Below the pieces are notes generated by a model that ran no database searches, had not been told where the DNA came from, and was given only the letters and a program-made list of their open reading frames with translations. The translations under genes and the position numbers were made by a program. Of a DNA stretch of 64,000 nt, positions 24,145 through 38,034 are shown piece by piece. Source of the DNA: Paramecium tetraurelia (lineage: Eukaryota; Ciliophora; Oligohymenophorea; Peniculida; Parameciidae); the NCBI RefSeq assembly GCF_000165425.1, contig NW_001799004.1, positions 161,455-225,454 of the forward strand, in the 5' to 3' direction. Every line of letters begins with the position of its first letter. Within the stretch, counting starts at the first letter, position 1.

Positions 24145-26997
24145 TTAAAATATAATTGATTAATATTTTTAAAATATGTAGATTAGTAAATTATTTCTGT
24201 TTTTATTAAAATATTATTTCTTACTTAGTGATAGAAACAAGATGTTATTGATTATTTGGAAATTCAGATTATATATGCTTTAAGACAATATTAATTTTTA
24301 AAGCATATAATACTCCCAAAAACAGATGATTTTATTTGTTAATACGATTGTAAACAAACATTTATTCAATAAGCACTTATTTTTGTATTTCAAATTTATC
24401 ATTGAGTTAATATCTTCAAAAATATTTAATTTTTAAGTTAAATATGGAAAAAAAGATTTGGTATTAGAGCTCTTTCATTTTAGGAACTTTTAATTACAGT
24501 ATATTCTAAACTTAAGTTTCTGTTTAAATTTAAATTATAGAAGATCTTCTATTGAAAAGGAAAGTCTAAAGTAAAACTTTCGCATTATATAAATCCTCAA
24601 TTAAATAGCGATAAATTATCAAAGATTTATTTTAACTTTGAACAAGTGTAGCAGATAATGTTAGCAAATTCACTAAGGGCAATGTAATTATAATGGCTCA
24701 AATTTAATCAAAGTTAACTATGGGATGGGAATATTTTTTAATCATAATTATTTAGGAAAAGATGGGTTTTTTAAATAAGGTAAGGGGGAAAATTTTTGAA
24801 AGGAATTTATTATAAAAATGATTAAATGTTAGCTTTCCAGCAATTCTTAATTTGATAGATTATTTAATCAAGTTACATTTTGTGGATTATTTTGTTAAGG
24901 TTAATAGTTGAGTTTAATCTATTGAGGATAATTCTCATCTGTGAATATTTTGAAACTTACACTCTAAAACTGGGTATTATATTCAAATTGATTGCTCTGA
25001 TATGGCAAAATAAAAATTTAGCTTAAGCAAAATGATATGATAAATCATGCACTTATGTTTTGGTATAACAAGAATGGTTTTATTTGAAAAGAGAAAAATA
25101 TCCTGAAATATTAATGGAACGAATTATCAATAATACATTAATAAGTATTTTCAGAAGATTAAATTAACATGTGAACTAACAATCATCCTCTTCTATGAAA
25201 AAAACTTCAAATCTTAGTTAAAGTCTTAATTAAGATTTTCTTTTCTTCAATATCAAATTCTTCTCTTTTGTAATAACATTATTATAGAGTTCAATAAGAC
25301 TATACTCTTTATTAATAGATTAAAGAGTAAATAAAATAGGATAAAAAACTTTCTTGATGAATTATTAATATAGATTTACTTTTATATATTATTTTTAATT
25401 TTTATGCTAAGACTGTAGGTTTATAATTTTTTTAAATTAATTTTTCATTTTTTACTGAGATTTATACTTCCTATTGAACCGAAGAGTAAATAAGTAATTT
25501 ATCTTCAGCTTTATTTTATAGAGCCTATTTTATGGTTGAGTTTCAGAAAAAAAGTAAGGATTATTTTAGTTCTAATGAAGTTGAATTATACATGATTACC
25601 TACTAGTAAATGTAATGTTAACTATGTAATTATGGATATAAATAATATAAGTGATGAAAACAATTAATTCATAATTTGTTTTTCGATACCTAAAACTTTA
25701 AGTAAATTTACTGAATATTAGATAAAATTCTTTTTAAATAGGTTACTTTAAGCATTAAATAAATATTTACTAATTTTCATGGTTTTATATTGAACTTTTT
25801 TTAATTTGTTATTTATAAATTCTGTAAATAATCAACAATATTTTAAATATATATTTATTTTTATAATGTGGTTATAAAGTAATTAATATCATTTTAGTAT
25901 ATTATTTTTAATCAAATATAGATTAAAGAATGCAATAAATAATATTTGAGAGAAAAATAATTCCGCGGTATAGCCATTTATATTCGCAACCATCTAAAAA
26001 GAATAATGTTAAAACGAGGCAAAATATTTTTTGAATAGTTGAGCAATCTTTGAAAATAAAAATGAGAATTATATTGTAAATACCCTTAAAATTTATTTGC
26101 ATAAAGTTGTGCACACATAAAAAATCAGATAAGCAATTCTTTCAAGTGATAATTGATTTAATGCCAAATGTTATATTATCAATATTTATGAAATTAATTG
26201 CTATTTTAAGAATATTCTAGAAATTGTAAATTTTAAAGTTGCTCTAAGATTAGATAAATAAATGTATTGTATCTTGAATAACTTCGATCAGATTGAAATC
26301 TTGACTGAAAGAGAGCATTAGGATCAAATTTAAATTATTGTTGTATTATATATATTAAAAATGTTGATACCCATTTCATTAGAAGTTAACCATAAAAGCA
26401 TATTAAAAATTTCTATGCTATTAAATTCGCTTATTTATATTGTTTTGTTTTTATAGAACATTAATATAAATCAGACGAAAACGTGACTTTATCAAAGTAC
26501 ATATGTGAACTTGAAATCTTCAGAATGATGTTTAGGTAGTTGATGTCTTAATCTACCCTCAAATGCATAAGTTGCTCAAACTTAATATAAGAATTTCAAA
26601 ATATATTAAATTTAAAGTGTTTCTTCTTTTAACTCTTCTCCTTAATTTATTCCTTACTTATCCATATTCTACATTAGTGCAAGAAAATACGACTAATATT
26701 ATGGATATTAAAGTAACATTTTTTCTCAAGATTGTAATTTGTAAATGAGTATTCTCCTATAAAGTCAGTGCAAAGTAATGATTCAAAAATATTTACTTTT
26801 CGATTACCTATAATTTTAACTTCATATAGGTTATTTTTCTGCTTCTGAATGTTCCAGTCTGAGATTCTGATTCTATTCTAAAAAATAAATAAATTAATCA
26901 TGACAATTAACTGAAAAAATAAATCTTCAATGAAATTTAAATAAAAAATAAAATGTATTATATTAAATAAAATAAATTATTATTATTTTTGTTTAAA
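24145..26997. other. A+T-rich intergenic region upstream of antigen copy 2
   Basis: I found no supportable gene; short frames at 25,923-26,114 and 26,563-26,748 have no recognisable features. The useful content is a block at about 25,480-25,890 that is also present downstream of copy 2 (listed separately). Confidence 0.45.
25480..25890. repeat. Duplicated non-coding block (partner at 34,440-35,045)
   Basis: Sequence around AAGCATTAAATAAATATT and the end TAATGTGGTTATAAAGTAAT matches 34,800-35,045 over more than 200 bp with small gaps, and weaker similarity extends left. It marks the flank of the segmental duplication that produced antigen copies 1 and 2. Confidence 0.7.
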
Positions 26998-27037
26998 TTA
27001 ACTGGAATTTAAGAATAGTCTAATGATAATACTTTTA
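26998..27037 (+). promoter_or_regulatory. Conserved upstream element of antigen copy 2
   Basis: The last 40 bp before the start (TTAACTGGAATTTAAGAA, then TGATAATACTTTTA) are nearly identical to those of inverted copy 3 but not to copy 1. They probably include the transcription start and 5' UTR. Confidence 0.45.
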
Positions 27038-30000
27038 ATGAATAAATAATTCATAATATTTGCATTGTTGCTTACATTAGCAACTAGTCAAACCTATAGT
27101 CTAACATCGTGCACATGTGCATAATTGTTATCAGAAGGAGATTGTATAAAAAATACCTAACTTGGCTGTTCATGGGATAGCACAAAGAAAACTTGTGCTG
27201 TTTCTACTACTCCAGTCACTCCAACAGTGTCTTATGCAGCATATTGTGATACATTTGCTGAGGCAGATTGTCCTAAAGCTAAGCCTTGTACTGATTGTGG
27301 TAACTATGCTGCCTGTGCCTGGGTTTCAGGAAAATGTACATTCTTCACAGGATGCACAGCCTTTTCAAAAACAACAGATCCTGAATGTTAAGCAATAAGT
27401 AATAGATGTATTACAGATGGAACTCATTGTGTAGAAGTTGATGCTTGTAGCACATATAAGAAACAACTCCCTTGTGTAAAAAATACTGCAGGAAGTTTGT
27501 GCTATTGGGATACAACAAATAACACTTGTGTAGATGCTAATACCTGTGATAAATTACCAGCAAGTTTTGCTACAGATAAAGAATGCAGAGATGTCATATC
27601 AACTTGTACAACAAAGACTGGAGGTGGATGTGTTGATAGTGGAAATAATTGCAGTGATTAAACATTAGAAATTCAATGTGTTTGGAATAAATTAAAGTCT
27701 ACTGCATGTTATTGGGATGGAGCTGCATGTAAAGACAGAATTTGTGATAATGCACCAACTACATTAACAACTGATGATACATGTAAGACATTTAGAACTG
27801 ATGGAACATGTACAACAAAAGCCAATGGAGGATGTGTTACTAGAACCACTTGTGCAGCTGCTACTATCTAAGCTGCTTTGTGTTAAAAATAGTTCAAATG
27901 GAGATTGTTATTGGACAGGAACTGCATGTGTTGATAAGACTTGTACAAATGCACCAACTACTATGACAACCAATTCGGCTTGCGGTGGATTTGTAACAGG
28001 ATGTATCACTAAATCAGGAGGAGGATGTGTTTCTAATGGTGCTTGCTCAGCAGCAAATGTTTAAGCCGCTTGTGTGAAAAATACTTCTGGTACTGATTGT
28101 ATTTGGGATACAACATGCAAAGAAAAGACATGTGCTAATGCACCAACAACAAATAATACTCATGAATTATGTACATCATACTTATCAACATGTACAGTTA
28201 AAGTGGGAGGTGGATGTTAACCAAGAACTTGTGCAAATGCTCCAACAACAATAACAACAAATGATGCCTGTGAAGCATATTTACCAAATAATAATTGTAT
28301 AACAAAGACTGGAGGTGGATGTGTAATAAATACTACATGTGCAGTAATTACCTTAGAAGCTGCTTGTATAAAAAATTCTTCTGGAGCTACCTGTTTCTGG
28401 GATACTGCAAGTGTAGGATGTAAGGATAAAATTTGTGCTAATGCTCCATCAACTAATACTACTCATGATTTATGTGTTGCTTTTTTATCAACTTGTACAG
28501 TAAATTCAACTAATGCAGGTTGTGTTGATAAAACATGCAATAATTCATTGGTATAAACTATTTGTGACAAAGATTTGAATGATAAAGCTTGCATTTGGAA
28601 AGGAAAATGTTATAAAAAAGAATGTGTGTTAGCTTCATCAACTACAGCAACTCATGCAGATTGTTAAACTTATCATAATAGTTGTACTTTGAGTAATACA
28701 GGTACTGGATGTGTTCCCTTACCCCTTAAATGTGAAGCTATTACAATTGAAGCAGCTTGCAATATTAGATTATAAGTTACAAATGGAGTTAAATCCTACC
28801 CAGAATGTGGTTGGAATGGTTCATAGTGTATTGATAAAGCTTGTTCCACTGCTCCAAAAACAACAGCAACAACAGCTGATTGTGGAACTTACAAAACCAA
28901 TTGTGTAGCTAATAATCCAGTTAATGGATCAATTGCAGGATGTTAAGATTTACCAACAACATGTGCAGCTAGAAAATCAACTGAAAATTGTGAAATCACA
29001 AGAGTTGGATTCCCAACATGCTTATGGAATACTACTACATTAGCATGTGTTGAGAAATCTTGTTCAACTGCTAGTTAAACAGGAACACCAGGTGTACTAA
29101 CAGCAGGATAATTTACATTGAATGGTTGTTCAGGATATCTTCCTAGTTGTATTTCCAACAATGCTTAAGACGGGTGCATAGCTAAACCCTCTACTTGCTC
29201 AGGTTTAGTTTAGTAAAATTGTTCAACAGGGTCAAAAGTAAATGGAGATTGTTATTGGAACACAACTACCAATGCCTGCGTTGATAGAACTTGCACAAAT
29301 ATGCCATTAACCTCTCATGCAGCCTGCTAAGTATTGAATACTTGTACAGTCAATAATGCTAAAACAGCTTGTTAACCTTTAGCAGCAGCTTGTAGTTCAT
29401 ATGGTTTAGCTGATAATTGTGTAATAAACTCTAACAGAAAAAAATGCATATGGACTGGATCAGCTTGTAGAAATGCAACTTGTTTAGATGCATCAAATAC
29501 AGATTCTTTTGATGATGATAGTGAATGTTCAGGTTATGCTACACCAACTGAAACTTGTACAGTTTTATACAAAACTAGTGGAGCAGGTTGTGTAGCAAGA
29601 TCAGCTAATTGCAGCGACTATGTATCATAAGCTTAATGTGTTAAAACTTTTGGAGCCAGTACCAATGACTGTACATGGAATTCAGAGTATGCCAAATGCT
29701 TTTCTAGTACATATAACTAGGCTGCATGCTCAACTTATAAAGGAACAAAAGCTTAATGTGAATCCATAAGAGCAGGTTGTACTAATGATGCGGCTGCAGT
29801 CGAAACAGATGCTTGCACATTTTCTTGTGCTAAAATAGCTTCTTTATCAAGTCCAAATAATACTCATACATATTGTTAAGGATAAAGTACTACTTGTACG
29901 ATAAATTCTGGTGGAACTGCATGTGTTGCATTGTCAGCAACTTGCGGGGGTTATACAGCTTCAGGTGATTGTGTAAGAAAAACTGATGGTTCAAGATGCT

Positions 30001-33000
30001 TTTGGGTAGCTGCTTCAACTACTTGCGGCGATTTTGCCGTCGGAAATTGTGCTTCTGTTACAGGATTAACAGGTGCAACCCATGCCACTTGCTAAGTTTA
30101 TCACACTGGTTGTACTGTTAATGCTGATGGAACTGCATGCCAAGAATAAAAAGCAACTTGTGCGGGTTATACAACCAGTGCTACTTGTTCAATAAAAACT
30201 GATGGTTCAAGATGCTTTTGGGTAACTGCTTCAACTACTTGTGGCGATTTTGCCGTCACAAATTGTGCTTCTGTTACAGGATTAACAGATGCAACCCATG
30301 CCACTTGCTAAGTTTATCACACTGGTTGTACTGTTAATGCTGATGGAACTGCATGCCAAGAATCAAAAGCAACTTGTGCGGGTTATACAACCAGTGCTAC
30401 TTGTTCAATAAAAACTGATGGCTCAAGATGCTATTGGGATGATAGTGTGGGTGGTAGTGAAGTCTGTATAGATTTTGCTGCCACACATTGTGCTTCTGTT
30501 ACAGGATTGACTGGTGCAACTAAGGCCACTTGTTAAGCATATCACACTAGTTGTTTTGCTAATGTTGGTGGAACTGAATGCTTTTAATTTACTACTTGTG
30601 AAGCAATTACAGGTGCAAACACAACTTGGGCTATTTGTTAAGGTTATAGTACTACATGTAGTGTGAAGAGAGATGGAAGTGGCTGTGTAACAATTCAAGC
30701 TACATGTTCAGGATACGGATCAACAGTAGCCAATTGTTATAGATCTACAGCAGGACTCTGTATTACAAATAGTGGTGATAATAGCTGTGTTGCCTTAACA
30801 TAAGCAACAAATTGTGATGCTTTGTATTTAGGAAGTGGCAATTATTCTCATAGCAAATGTAATTCATTTAAGGATAGTTGCACTAATTTAAGCACCACAG
30901 GATGTTAAACCAAGACATGTGCTAATAAAGCATCAACATTTACTCATACAGATTGTAACGCTTGGTTGCCTACATGTACTGTAAATGGAGCAGGAAGTGC
31001 TTGCATAACTATGCCAGCCACATGTGCCAGTTAAACATCAGCATCATGCATTAGGGCAGTAGAAGGCGAATGCGTTGTCTCAGGAACAGCTTGCGTTAGA
31101 AAAACCTGTGACACAGCTTCCCCAGCTGCAAGTTTTAATACTGATACTCTATGTTCAAATTATCTATCTACATGCACTGTTGCAAGAATAGGAGGTTGTT
31201 AAGTAAGAGCCGCTTGTTCTACATATAAATCAAGTTAATAATGTAAATTCAATACAAGTGGAGGTAGATGTTTCTGGAATCCAACCAATCTGAATTGTGT
31301 TGACTTTAGTTGTGGCAATATTGAAGCTACATCCTCATATGATTCTCATGCTAAATGTATAGCAGTTGATTCAACATGCACAGTTAGAGCTGCAAATGGA
31401 GCTGCTGTTGCTGGTTGTATGGCTAAAGGAGCCTGCAGTGCCTACTCAATAGAAGATTAATGCAAAACTAATGCAAGTGCAGGTGTCTGTGTTTGGAATA
31501 CTAATTTAACTACACCAGTATGCTAAGATAAATCATGCACAACTGCTCCAACTGCAACAGCAACACATACTGATTGTGATGCCTACTTCTCCACAGCTAC
31601 TATTAAATGCACAGTAGTTGCTACACCAGATACAAATGGTGGTGCACCAGTTCTAGGAGGTTGCCAATAAACAGCAGCTTGTTCTACTTATATTCATTAA
31701 GAAATAATGTAAATTCAATGCTACAGGAGATCCTTGTGGATGGAATGGTACTTAATGGTGCAGATAAATCCATGTGCTACTGCTCCTGCAACTGCTGATT
31801 ATGGATGATAATGGATAAATGTAGAAGCTTACTTTAATAATAAATGGTACAGTTGCATCCTACAGGAAATAAGGATGTGTTGATATACCAGATACATGTG
31901 AAACTATGACTGAAAAATAATGTGTTACTGATAAGACTGCCAGATCATGCTATTGGAATGGAACTGCTTGTATCTACAAGATCTTGTGAAAATGCTCCAG
32001 AAGCAACATCCTCAGCCGAAGATTGTAATACTTATCTTTCAGGATGTACTTCAGATTCAGTAAAATGTAAGACTAAGGTTTGTGAAGATTTTGCTTTTGC
32101 CACTGATGCTCTCTGCAAATCAGCTTTAAGCACATGTACAACAAATGGAACAAATTGTGTTACAAGAGGAACATGCTTCTAAGCTTAAAGCCAAGCAGGT
32201 TGTGTTACCTCAGTAACTAATCAATAATGTGAATGGATGCCAGTTGTTGGTACAAATCCAGCTTATTGTACAATAAAGACTTGTAATACTGCCCCAGTTA
32301 CTTTAACTTCTGAAGCAGCCTGTGCAGGTTACTTCACAAATTGTACAACAAAGAATGGTGGTGGATGTGTTACTAAGTCTACTTGTGCAGCTGTTACTAT
32401 TGATGCTGCTTGTACTACTGCCCTTAATGGAACTGTTTGTGCTTGGGATAGTGCATAAAGTAAATGCAGAGACAAAGATTGTTAAGATTTCAGTGGAACT
32501 ACTCATGCCGCATGCTAAACCTAAAGAGCTGGATGTACTGCTGGTGCCAATGGAAAATGTGCTAGAGTCTAAAATTGTGAATAAACTACTATCAGAAGTG
32601 CTTGTATTGAAGGAACTAATGGACCATGTTTATGGATTAATGATTATGTTAATACTGATGGATCAAAAGGAGCTTGTTTCAGATATACATCATGTAAGAG
32701 TTTGAATTGGAATTCAGATACATCATGTAAATGGATTAGTAATTAATGTACAACTAATGGATCTAATTGTGTTGGAATTACCTTATGTTCTGAAACTAAT
32801 ACTGATGGTGGATGTGTTACAGGATATGATGGAGCTTGTATTTAATCAGTTCCAGCCTTGAATTCTTCAGATCCAAAGGCTATGCAAACCATATACATCT
32901 TGTGCTGATGCTTTCTACACAACTCATTCAGATTGTTAAATTGCTAGTAAGAAGTGTACAACAAATGGAACAACTGGTTGCATCGCTTTAAGTGCTTGCT

Positions 33001-33994
33001 CATCTTATACTACATAAGCAGGATGCTATTTCAATGATAAAGGAGTTCTTTTAACATCTGGAGCCATTACTTCAACTGGTATTTGTACTTGGGATACCAC
33101 TGCTAGTAGTTGCAGAGATTAATCATGTGCTGATTTGACTGGAACAACTCATGCTACATGTTCATCATAATTATCAACATGTACATCAGATGGAACTACA
33201 TGTTTAATTAAAGGAGCATGTTCATCATACACTACTTAAACTGCTTGTACAACAGCTGTTGGATCTGATGGTATTTGTTATTGGGAACTTGCATCTGCTA
33301 CAAATAATAACACTGCTAAATGTAGATTAATGACTTGTGCTGATATTCAAAATGGTACATCCACAAATGTTTGTTCAGTTGCTTTATCATCATGTGTATC
33401 AAATGGAACTGCATGCATTTCAAAAGCTAACTGCTCAACATATACAACTAAGACAGCATGTAATTCAGGTGGATTAGATGGTATTTGTGTATTCACTTAA
33501 TCAACTGCTACTGGAGCTGCTGCTGGTACTGGAACTTGTGCTTTAATGACAGCATGTACAATAGCTAATAATGATTAACTTGCTTGTTAAGCTGCTAAGG
33601 ATAGATGTTCATGGACTGCAGCATCAGGAACTGGAACAACAGCAGTTGCTAGTAAATGTGCCACTCATACTTGTGCTACAAACTAAGCCACAAATGGTGC
33701 TTGCACAAGATTCTTGAATTGGGATAAAAAGACTTAATAAATTTGTACTCTTGTTAGTGGAACATGTACAGCCACAGACCCATCAACTTTATCATTAAAT
33801 GATTGTTTCTTGGTTTCTGGATACACATATACATGGAATGCATCTACTAGCAAGTGCGGAGTCTGCACTGCTGTTGTTGTTTAACCAAATAAATACAGAT
33901 AATAATACAAACAATACAAATAATGAAACAACAACTGATTCAGGATATATTCTAGGATTATCAACTATCGTTTTTTGGATATCTCATGTTCTGA
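27038..33994 (+). pseudogene. Surface (immobilisation) antigen, copy 2, with many single-base insertions
   Basis: This paralogue has the signal peptide MNKQFIIFALLLTLATSQ, the same N-terminal CTCAQLLSEGDC motif, cysteine modules throughout and the same NTDNN/NNTNNE tail with GPI signal, ending at TGA 33992-33994. Its central array (29,937-30,580) has a different 216-bp repeat, so it would present a different serotype. Compared with copies 1 and 3 it carries about fifteen extra bases and no missing ones: one near 27,871-27,880, eleven at ten sites in 31,701-31,975, then one each near 32,880, 33,890 and 33,974. They disrupt the frame repeatedly, although total length stays divisible by three. 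Insertions next to identical bases in one short stretch look like poor sequence; true pseudogenisation is possible. Confidence 0.85.
29937..30584 (+). repeat. Central tandem repeat of antigen copy 2, 216-bp units
   Basis: Three units start at 29,937, 30,153 and 30,369, an exact 216-bp (72-aa) period. Each encodes a CAGYTTSATCSIKTDGS-like segment, then a CF/CYW stretch and a FAV/AxxNCASVTGLT stretch. The unit is unrelated in detail to the 231-bp unit of copy 1. Confidence 0.8.
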
Positions 33995-34040
33995 TGAAAT
34001 GATTTAATAAATTTATATAGGGAAAATATTATATTAATTT
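33995..34040 (+). promoter_or_regulatory. Conserved 3'-flank element of antigen copy 2
   Basis: This segment is almost identical to the one after copy 1 (TGAAATGATTTAATAAATTT, TATATAGGGAAAAT) and similar to that after copy 3. It is a probable 3' UTR element. Confidence 0.5.
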
Positions 34041-34439
34041 ACAAAATTCTAATTTTTTAAAATGAAAAATAAACCCTCAATTATATAAATAATATATAGT
34101 TAATTAACACACTAAGAAATATCAATTGTAAAAATCTTCATATATAAAATGAGAATATTTGTTAATTCATTGATTATCTTAAATCTAATCAACAAGCGTC
34201 TTTCAGAATACTCTAGTTACTCATTAAAACAGAAAAATATAATCTGATCTAATTCATTTAATTAATTAAATTGAGGGTAAATTGTGGAAGTTAACTATGA
34301 AGAATGAAATTAAAGAAATTATATAAGTATTATCAAAATAAACTAACGAAGAATTGAATAATTTTAGCAATGACTATAAGTTAATACTGCTTATACTAAA
34401 TTTTTCTTTTGTTACTGATATTAAAGATTCTTATGGTAC

Positions 34440-35045
34440 CAAGGAATAAATAATATATTTACCCTCAGCTTTATTGTTCATATCATCAATTTTAAAGTAG
34501 AATTTCATTAAAATAGTAGGATCAATCGAGTCCTATCGAGAGTTTAATATATTTAAATTTGATTTATTGAATTCTTGAGGTTGTCACTTTTTAAAATAAA
34601 ACCTAACATTATCAAAAACATGAATTTATGTTCAATGTTATGGGTCTTATTATATTTAATTGTTACAACTAATTAATTTAAGAAAATATATCTTTAATCC
34701 GAATCATTATAAGTATTTACTTTGAAAATGAATAAAATAGTGTTACCTCGTAATAACTTTGATTTTTATTCTGTAATTATGATATTTAGTGATACAAATG
34801 ACATATGTGATGAAAAAGAAATAATTCACTCTCCATTTATGAATACCTAAACAATTTAAGTAAATTTTTATTAATATTAGAGAACCTTCTTTTAAATAGG
34901 TTTCTTTAAGCATTAAATAAATATTCCCTAATTTTTCCTCTTTTAATATTAAACTTTTTTTGAAAACTGTTATTTATAAATATTGTATACAATCATCTAA
35001 AGTTTTAAATATATTTATTTTTATAATGTGGTCATAAAGTAATTA
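34440..35045. repeat. Duplicated non-coding block (partner at 25,480-25,890)
   Basis: This is the copy 2 counterpart of the block described upstream of copy 2. Here it lies only about 0.45-1.05 kb past the antigen stop, without an intervening helicase gene. Confidence 0.7.
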
Positions 35046-36239
35046 TTATTAGAAAAATAAAACCAATTAAATTAAATATCTCATTATTTTTGTACTCAGA
35101 ATTATATGCTAAAGTTGAATTTTATAATAAAATACATTTTAATTGTAATTTATTAGTATTATTTTAAAAATATCTAAAATTTCATAAATAAATGTAACTT
35201 TTTTCCGTTTAGAAATTTAATCTAGATCATTAGATATATTTTTTATTCCTACAAAACATTTCCATATCTGACCCTTTAGAAACTAACTCTATTAAAGAAG
35301 AAAAAAATTTACAGATAATAAGAAAATCATAGGAGGAAAACAATACTTCTTTTTTAATTATACTTCAAGTATTCATTACTAAGGTAAATAAAAAATGACT
35401 TTATATTTATATTATTAAGTGATATGTGAACATCTATTTTAATTTGGATGATCTTAAACTTTATTAACTCAATCTTATAACTGAAGAATTTCTGCTGTTC
35501 ATAAATGATTATTATTTTTACTTTTTGTTTCTTCTATATGATTTATTACCATCAATTTTTCTATAAATTTAAAGCAATCGCAACACCCGTTAATGTTTAA
35601 AGAAAATTAATCTACAATTTCTTTTCTGACCGCCAATCTTATTCAATCTTAAAAAAAAGAAAATCTTAGTGAAGTATTTTAATAACTATCCCAAAAGTTT
35701 TAATCTAATCTAATTCTAAAACAGCTATTCAAAACTGTATCTAATTTATCATCGAAATTTATTTTTGATGATTATTTTTCAGGCAGTATTATTTTGAATA
35801 TTGGATAATTTAATAAGTTACATAAAATACTTATACAATCAAGACTTATTGTCCAAAGGACTGGTTTAACTGTGTTATAAGTTTATAATTTAATTAAATT
35901 TGAATATAAAATAAATATTACTTAAAATGGATTTGTTCCTTAAATATCAAGTTAATTATAAATAATTATCTCTACATAAAAACATTAAAAGGAAGCATAG
36001 CCTTAATGAAATTTAACAACTAAAAAAATATTAATCAAATCAGATGTAGGAATTTCAAGCAAATCACTAAAAGGCTGGTTTATTCCAATTTTGAAAATTA
36101 ATTCTGGACAATCCTAAAAGCATGCCTAATTTAAATGTTAAAATGTGAAAAAGGGACTAATCTTAAGAATGAAAGTTGCAATCTTTTAATAAGGACTACA
36201 TGTATTCAATAAATGATGTTTTTTGTATTCATAATTATT
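35046..36239. other. A+T-rich intergenic region
   Basis: I see no gene or clear repeat in this 1.2 kb. Confidence 0.4.
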
Positions 36240-36850
36240 ACATTTTCTTTCGATCCAAACCATAGATTATTTTTTCTCTCAATCTTTTTGTGCTTCTTTT
36301 TTTAACAAAAGCTACCTCTCTAACTTTATGTAATAATATTTATCTTTTTTTGGAACACAGAAAATCTTTTAACTATACCTTTTTTGCATTAAGTTAAATC
36401 AAGAGAATTGATTTCCTATTATTTATGTCATTACTTTACTCCATTTACTCCTACGTGAACTGTTTTAAATGAATTTTTAAGTGCTATATTTCTTAAGTAA
36501 ATTTGAATCAATTTCGATTGATAACAGAACATTGACTGCCCATCATTTATCAGGTTATTGTTTTTCATCTATGCCCCAACTTTGATTTTATTTCAATTAG
36601 ACTTTCATCAACAAAATATAAAAACTTATATATTCACTGTTTTCAAAAGCACACCAATTTAATATTTTCTGTTTCTGGTACATAGTATTCATCGAATAAA
36701 ACCTTCAATAAATAGTTTGATGATATGATTGATGAAGTAATTTTAGGCAAATATTTACATTAAATTTAGAGACCAATATAAGCTTACTCAATAGAGGGAA
36801 TAACCGATTAGCATTTACCCTAGATAACTTCCTCAGCAATTTATTAATTC
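36240..36850 (-). pseudogene. Degenerate gene remnant, unrecognised
   Basis: The minus strand shows protein-like pieces in shifting frames, for example ITSSIISSNYLLKVLFDEYY and SWGIDEKQQPDKWWAVNVLL. No short GT..AG intron joins them cleanly. Amino-acid content and scarcity of TGA suggest former coding sequence. The first piece faintly recalls beta-sandwich arrestin-like folds, but I would not name it. Confidence 0.3.
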
Positions 36851-38034
36851 ATAATATTTAAATAGCAAATATGTTAGATAACAAATTATATTATATATAA
36901 ATTTAGTTTTGATTTAATGAAACCAAGTAAAAATATTTTCGCTTTCCAAAGGCAGCTTCTAATTTTAACAGTTCATAATTCTTAGCTAATGTTCTATGTA
37001 ATAATTAAAATTTTAAAAATATATTATTTAATTTAATTTTGTAAGAATGGTATTCCATATATTTTTAGGCGTATCTAGTTATCCTAAGCCGAAAAAGTGA
37101 CCTTTTTACAAAAATCATTTATGTATTTTTATGTTCTCGGCATGCTCTTTTTTTTTAAGAGCTTCTTCCGTCTTACTCTTTACCCTATTTAATTCTGGCT
37201 AGTATCAATTCGGTATTACTTTTCCAATGCTACATTTTAGCAATAGATCGCAGGAAATTACTGAAGATGTTAGTTCAGGCAGAGTAGTTTTTCAAGATAA
37301 GGGCATTGTACGTGGATTCCACATATCCAACTATCTAATTGGCCTCCAGCAAAGAAAATGTCTTCTAAAAAATAAATTAATAATCTAATTTTTTACTCAA
37401 GTTAATATAAATTCGGCTTAATGTTGTTTCGCCCTCAACCCAGAAAGGCCAATGAATTATTCAACATAAATTATTTTTTAATTCAGACCCATAATTGCAT
37501 ACTCAAAGTAGTCCTTAAATGTATTTTATCTCAAAGCCTTTAGATTCTATTTGATATGCTTGAAATTTTTATATGTTATTATAATATATACTATTTTTAT
37601 CCATTTACGCCTTAAATTCCAATTCTACACAGATTTTATAATGATCAGACACCTCAGTAAATAAAGTGATTTATGATCGTCTGATTTAGAAAAAGTAGAA
37701 CGTCATCTGTAAATTATGTATCCTTTCATTCTACCAAACTTTTGTAAGTGATATCAATATATTTAATAGAATTTTTAAATTTTGAACATTAGCTTTCTTC
37801 TAGTTAAAATCTCTATTTATTGTCCTAACCCTTTTTATCCGATCAATCAACATTTATTCCTATTTTCTCATATTATACTTATAAAGTTTAGTCCTATTAA
37901 AATCTAGATTTATTATGATTAAAAAACAACACCAATTTCGTCACATCAACTTCATTATTAAACGTATTTAACTTTTCAGTTACTTCATTTCATTCAACCC
38001 CTTTCTTTTACTTCATATTATTATTCAATTTAGA
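36851..38034. other. Mostly non-coding, possible gene relics
   Basis: Short minus-strand frames occur around 37,080-37,900 but none can be joined or recognised. Confidence 0.3.
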
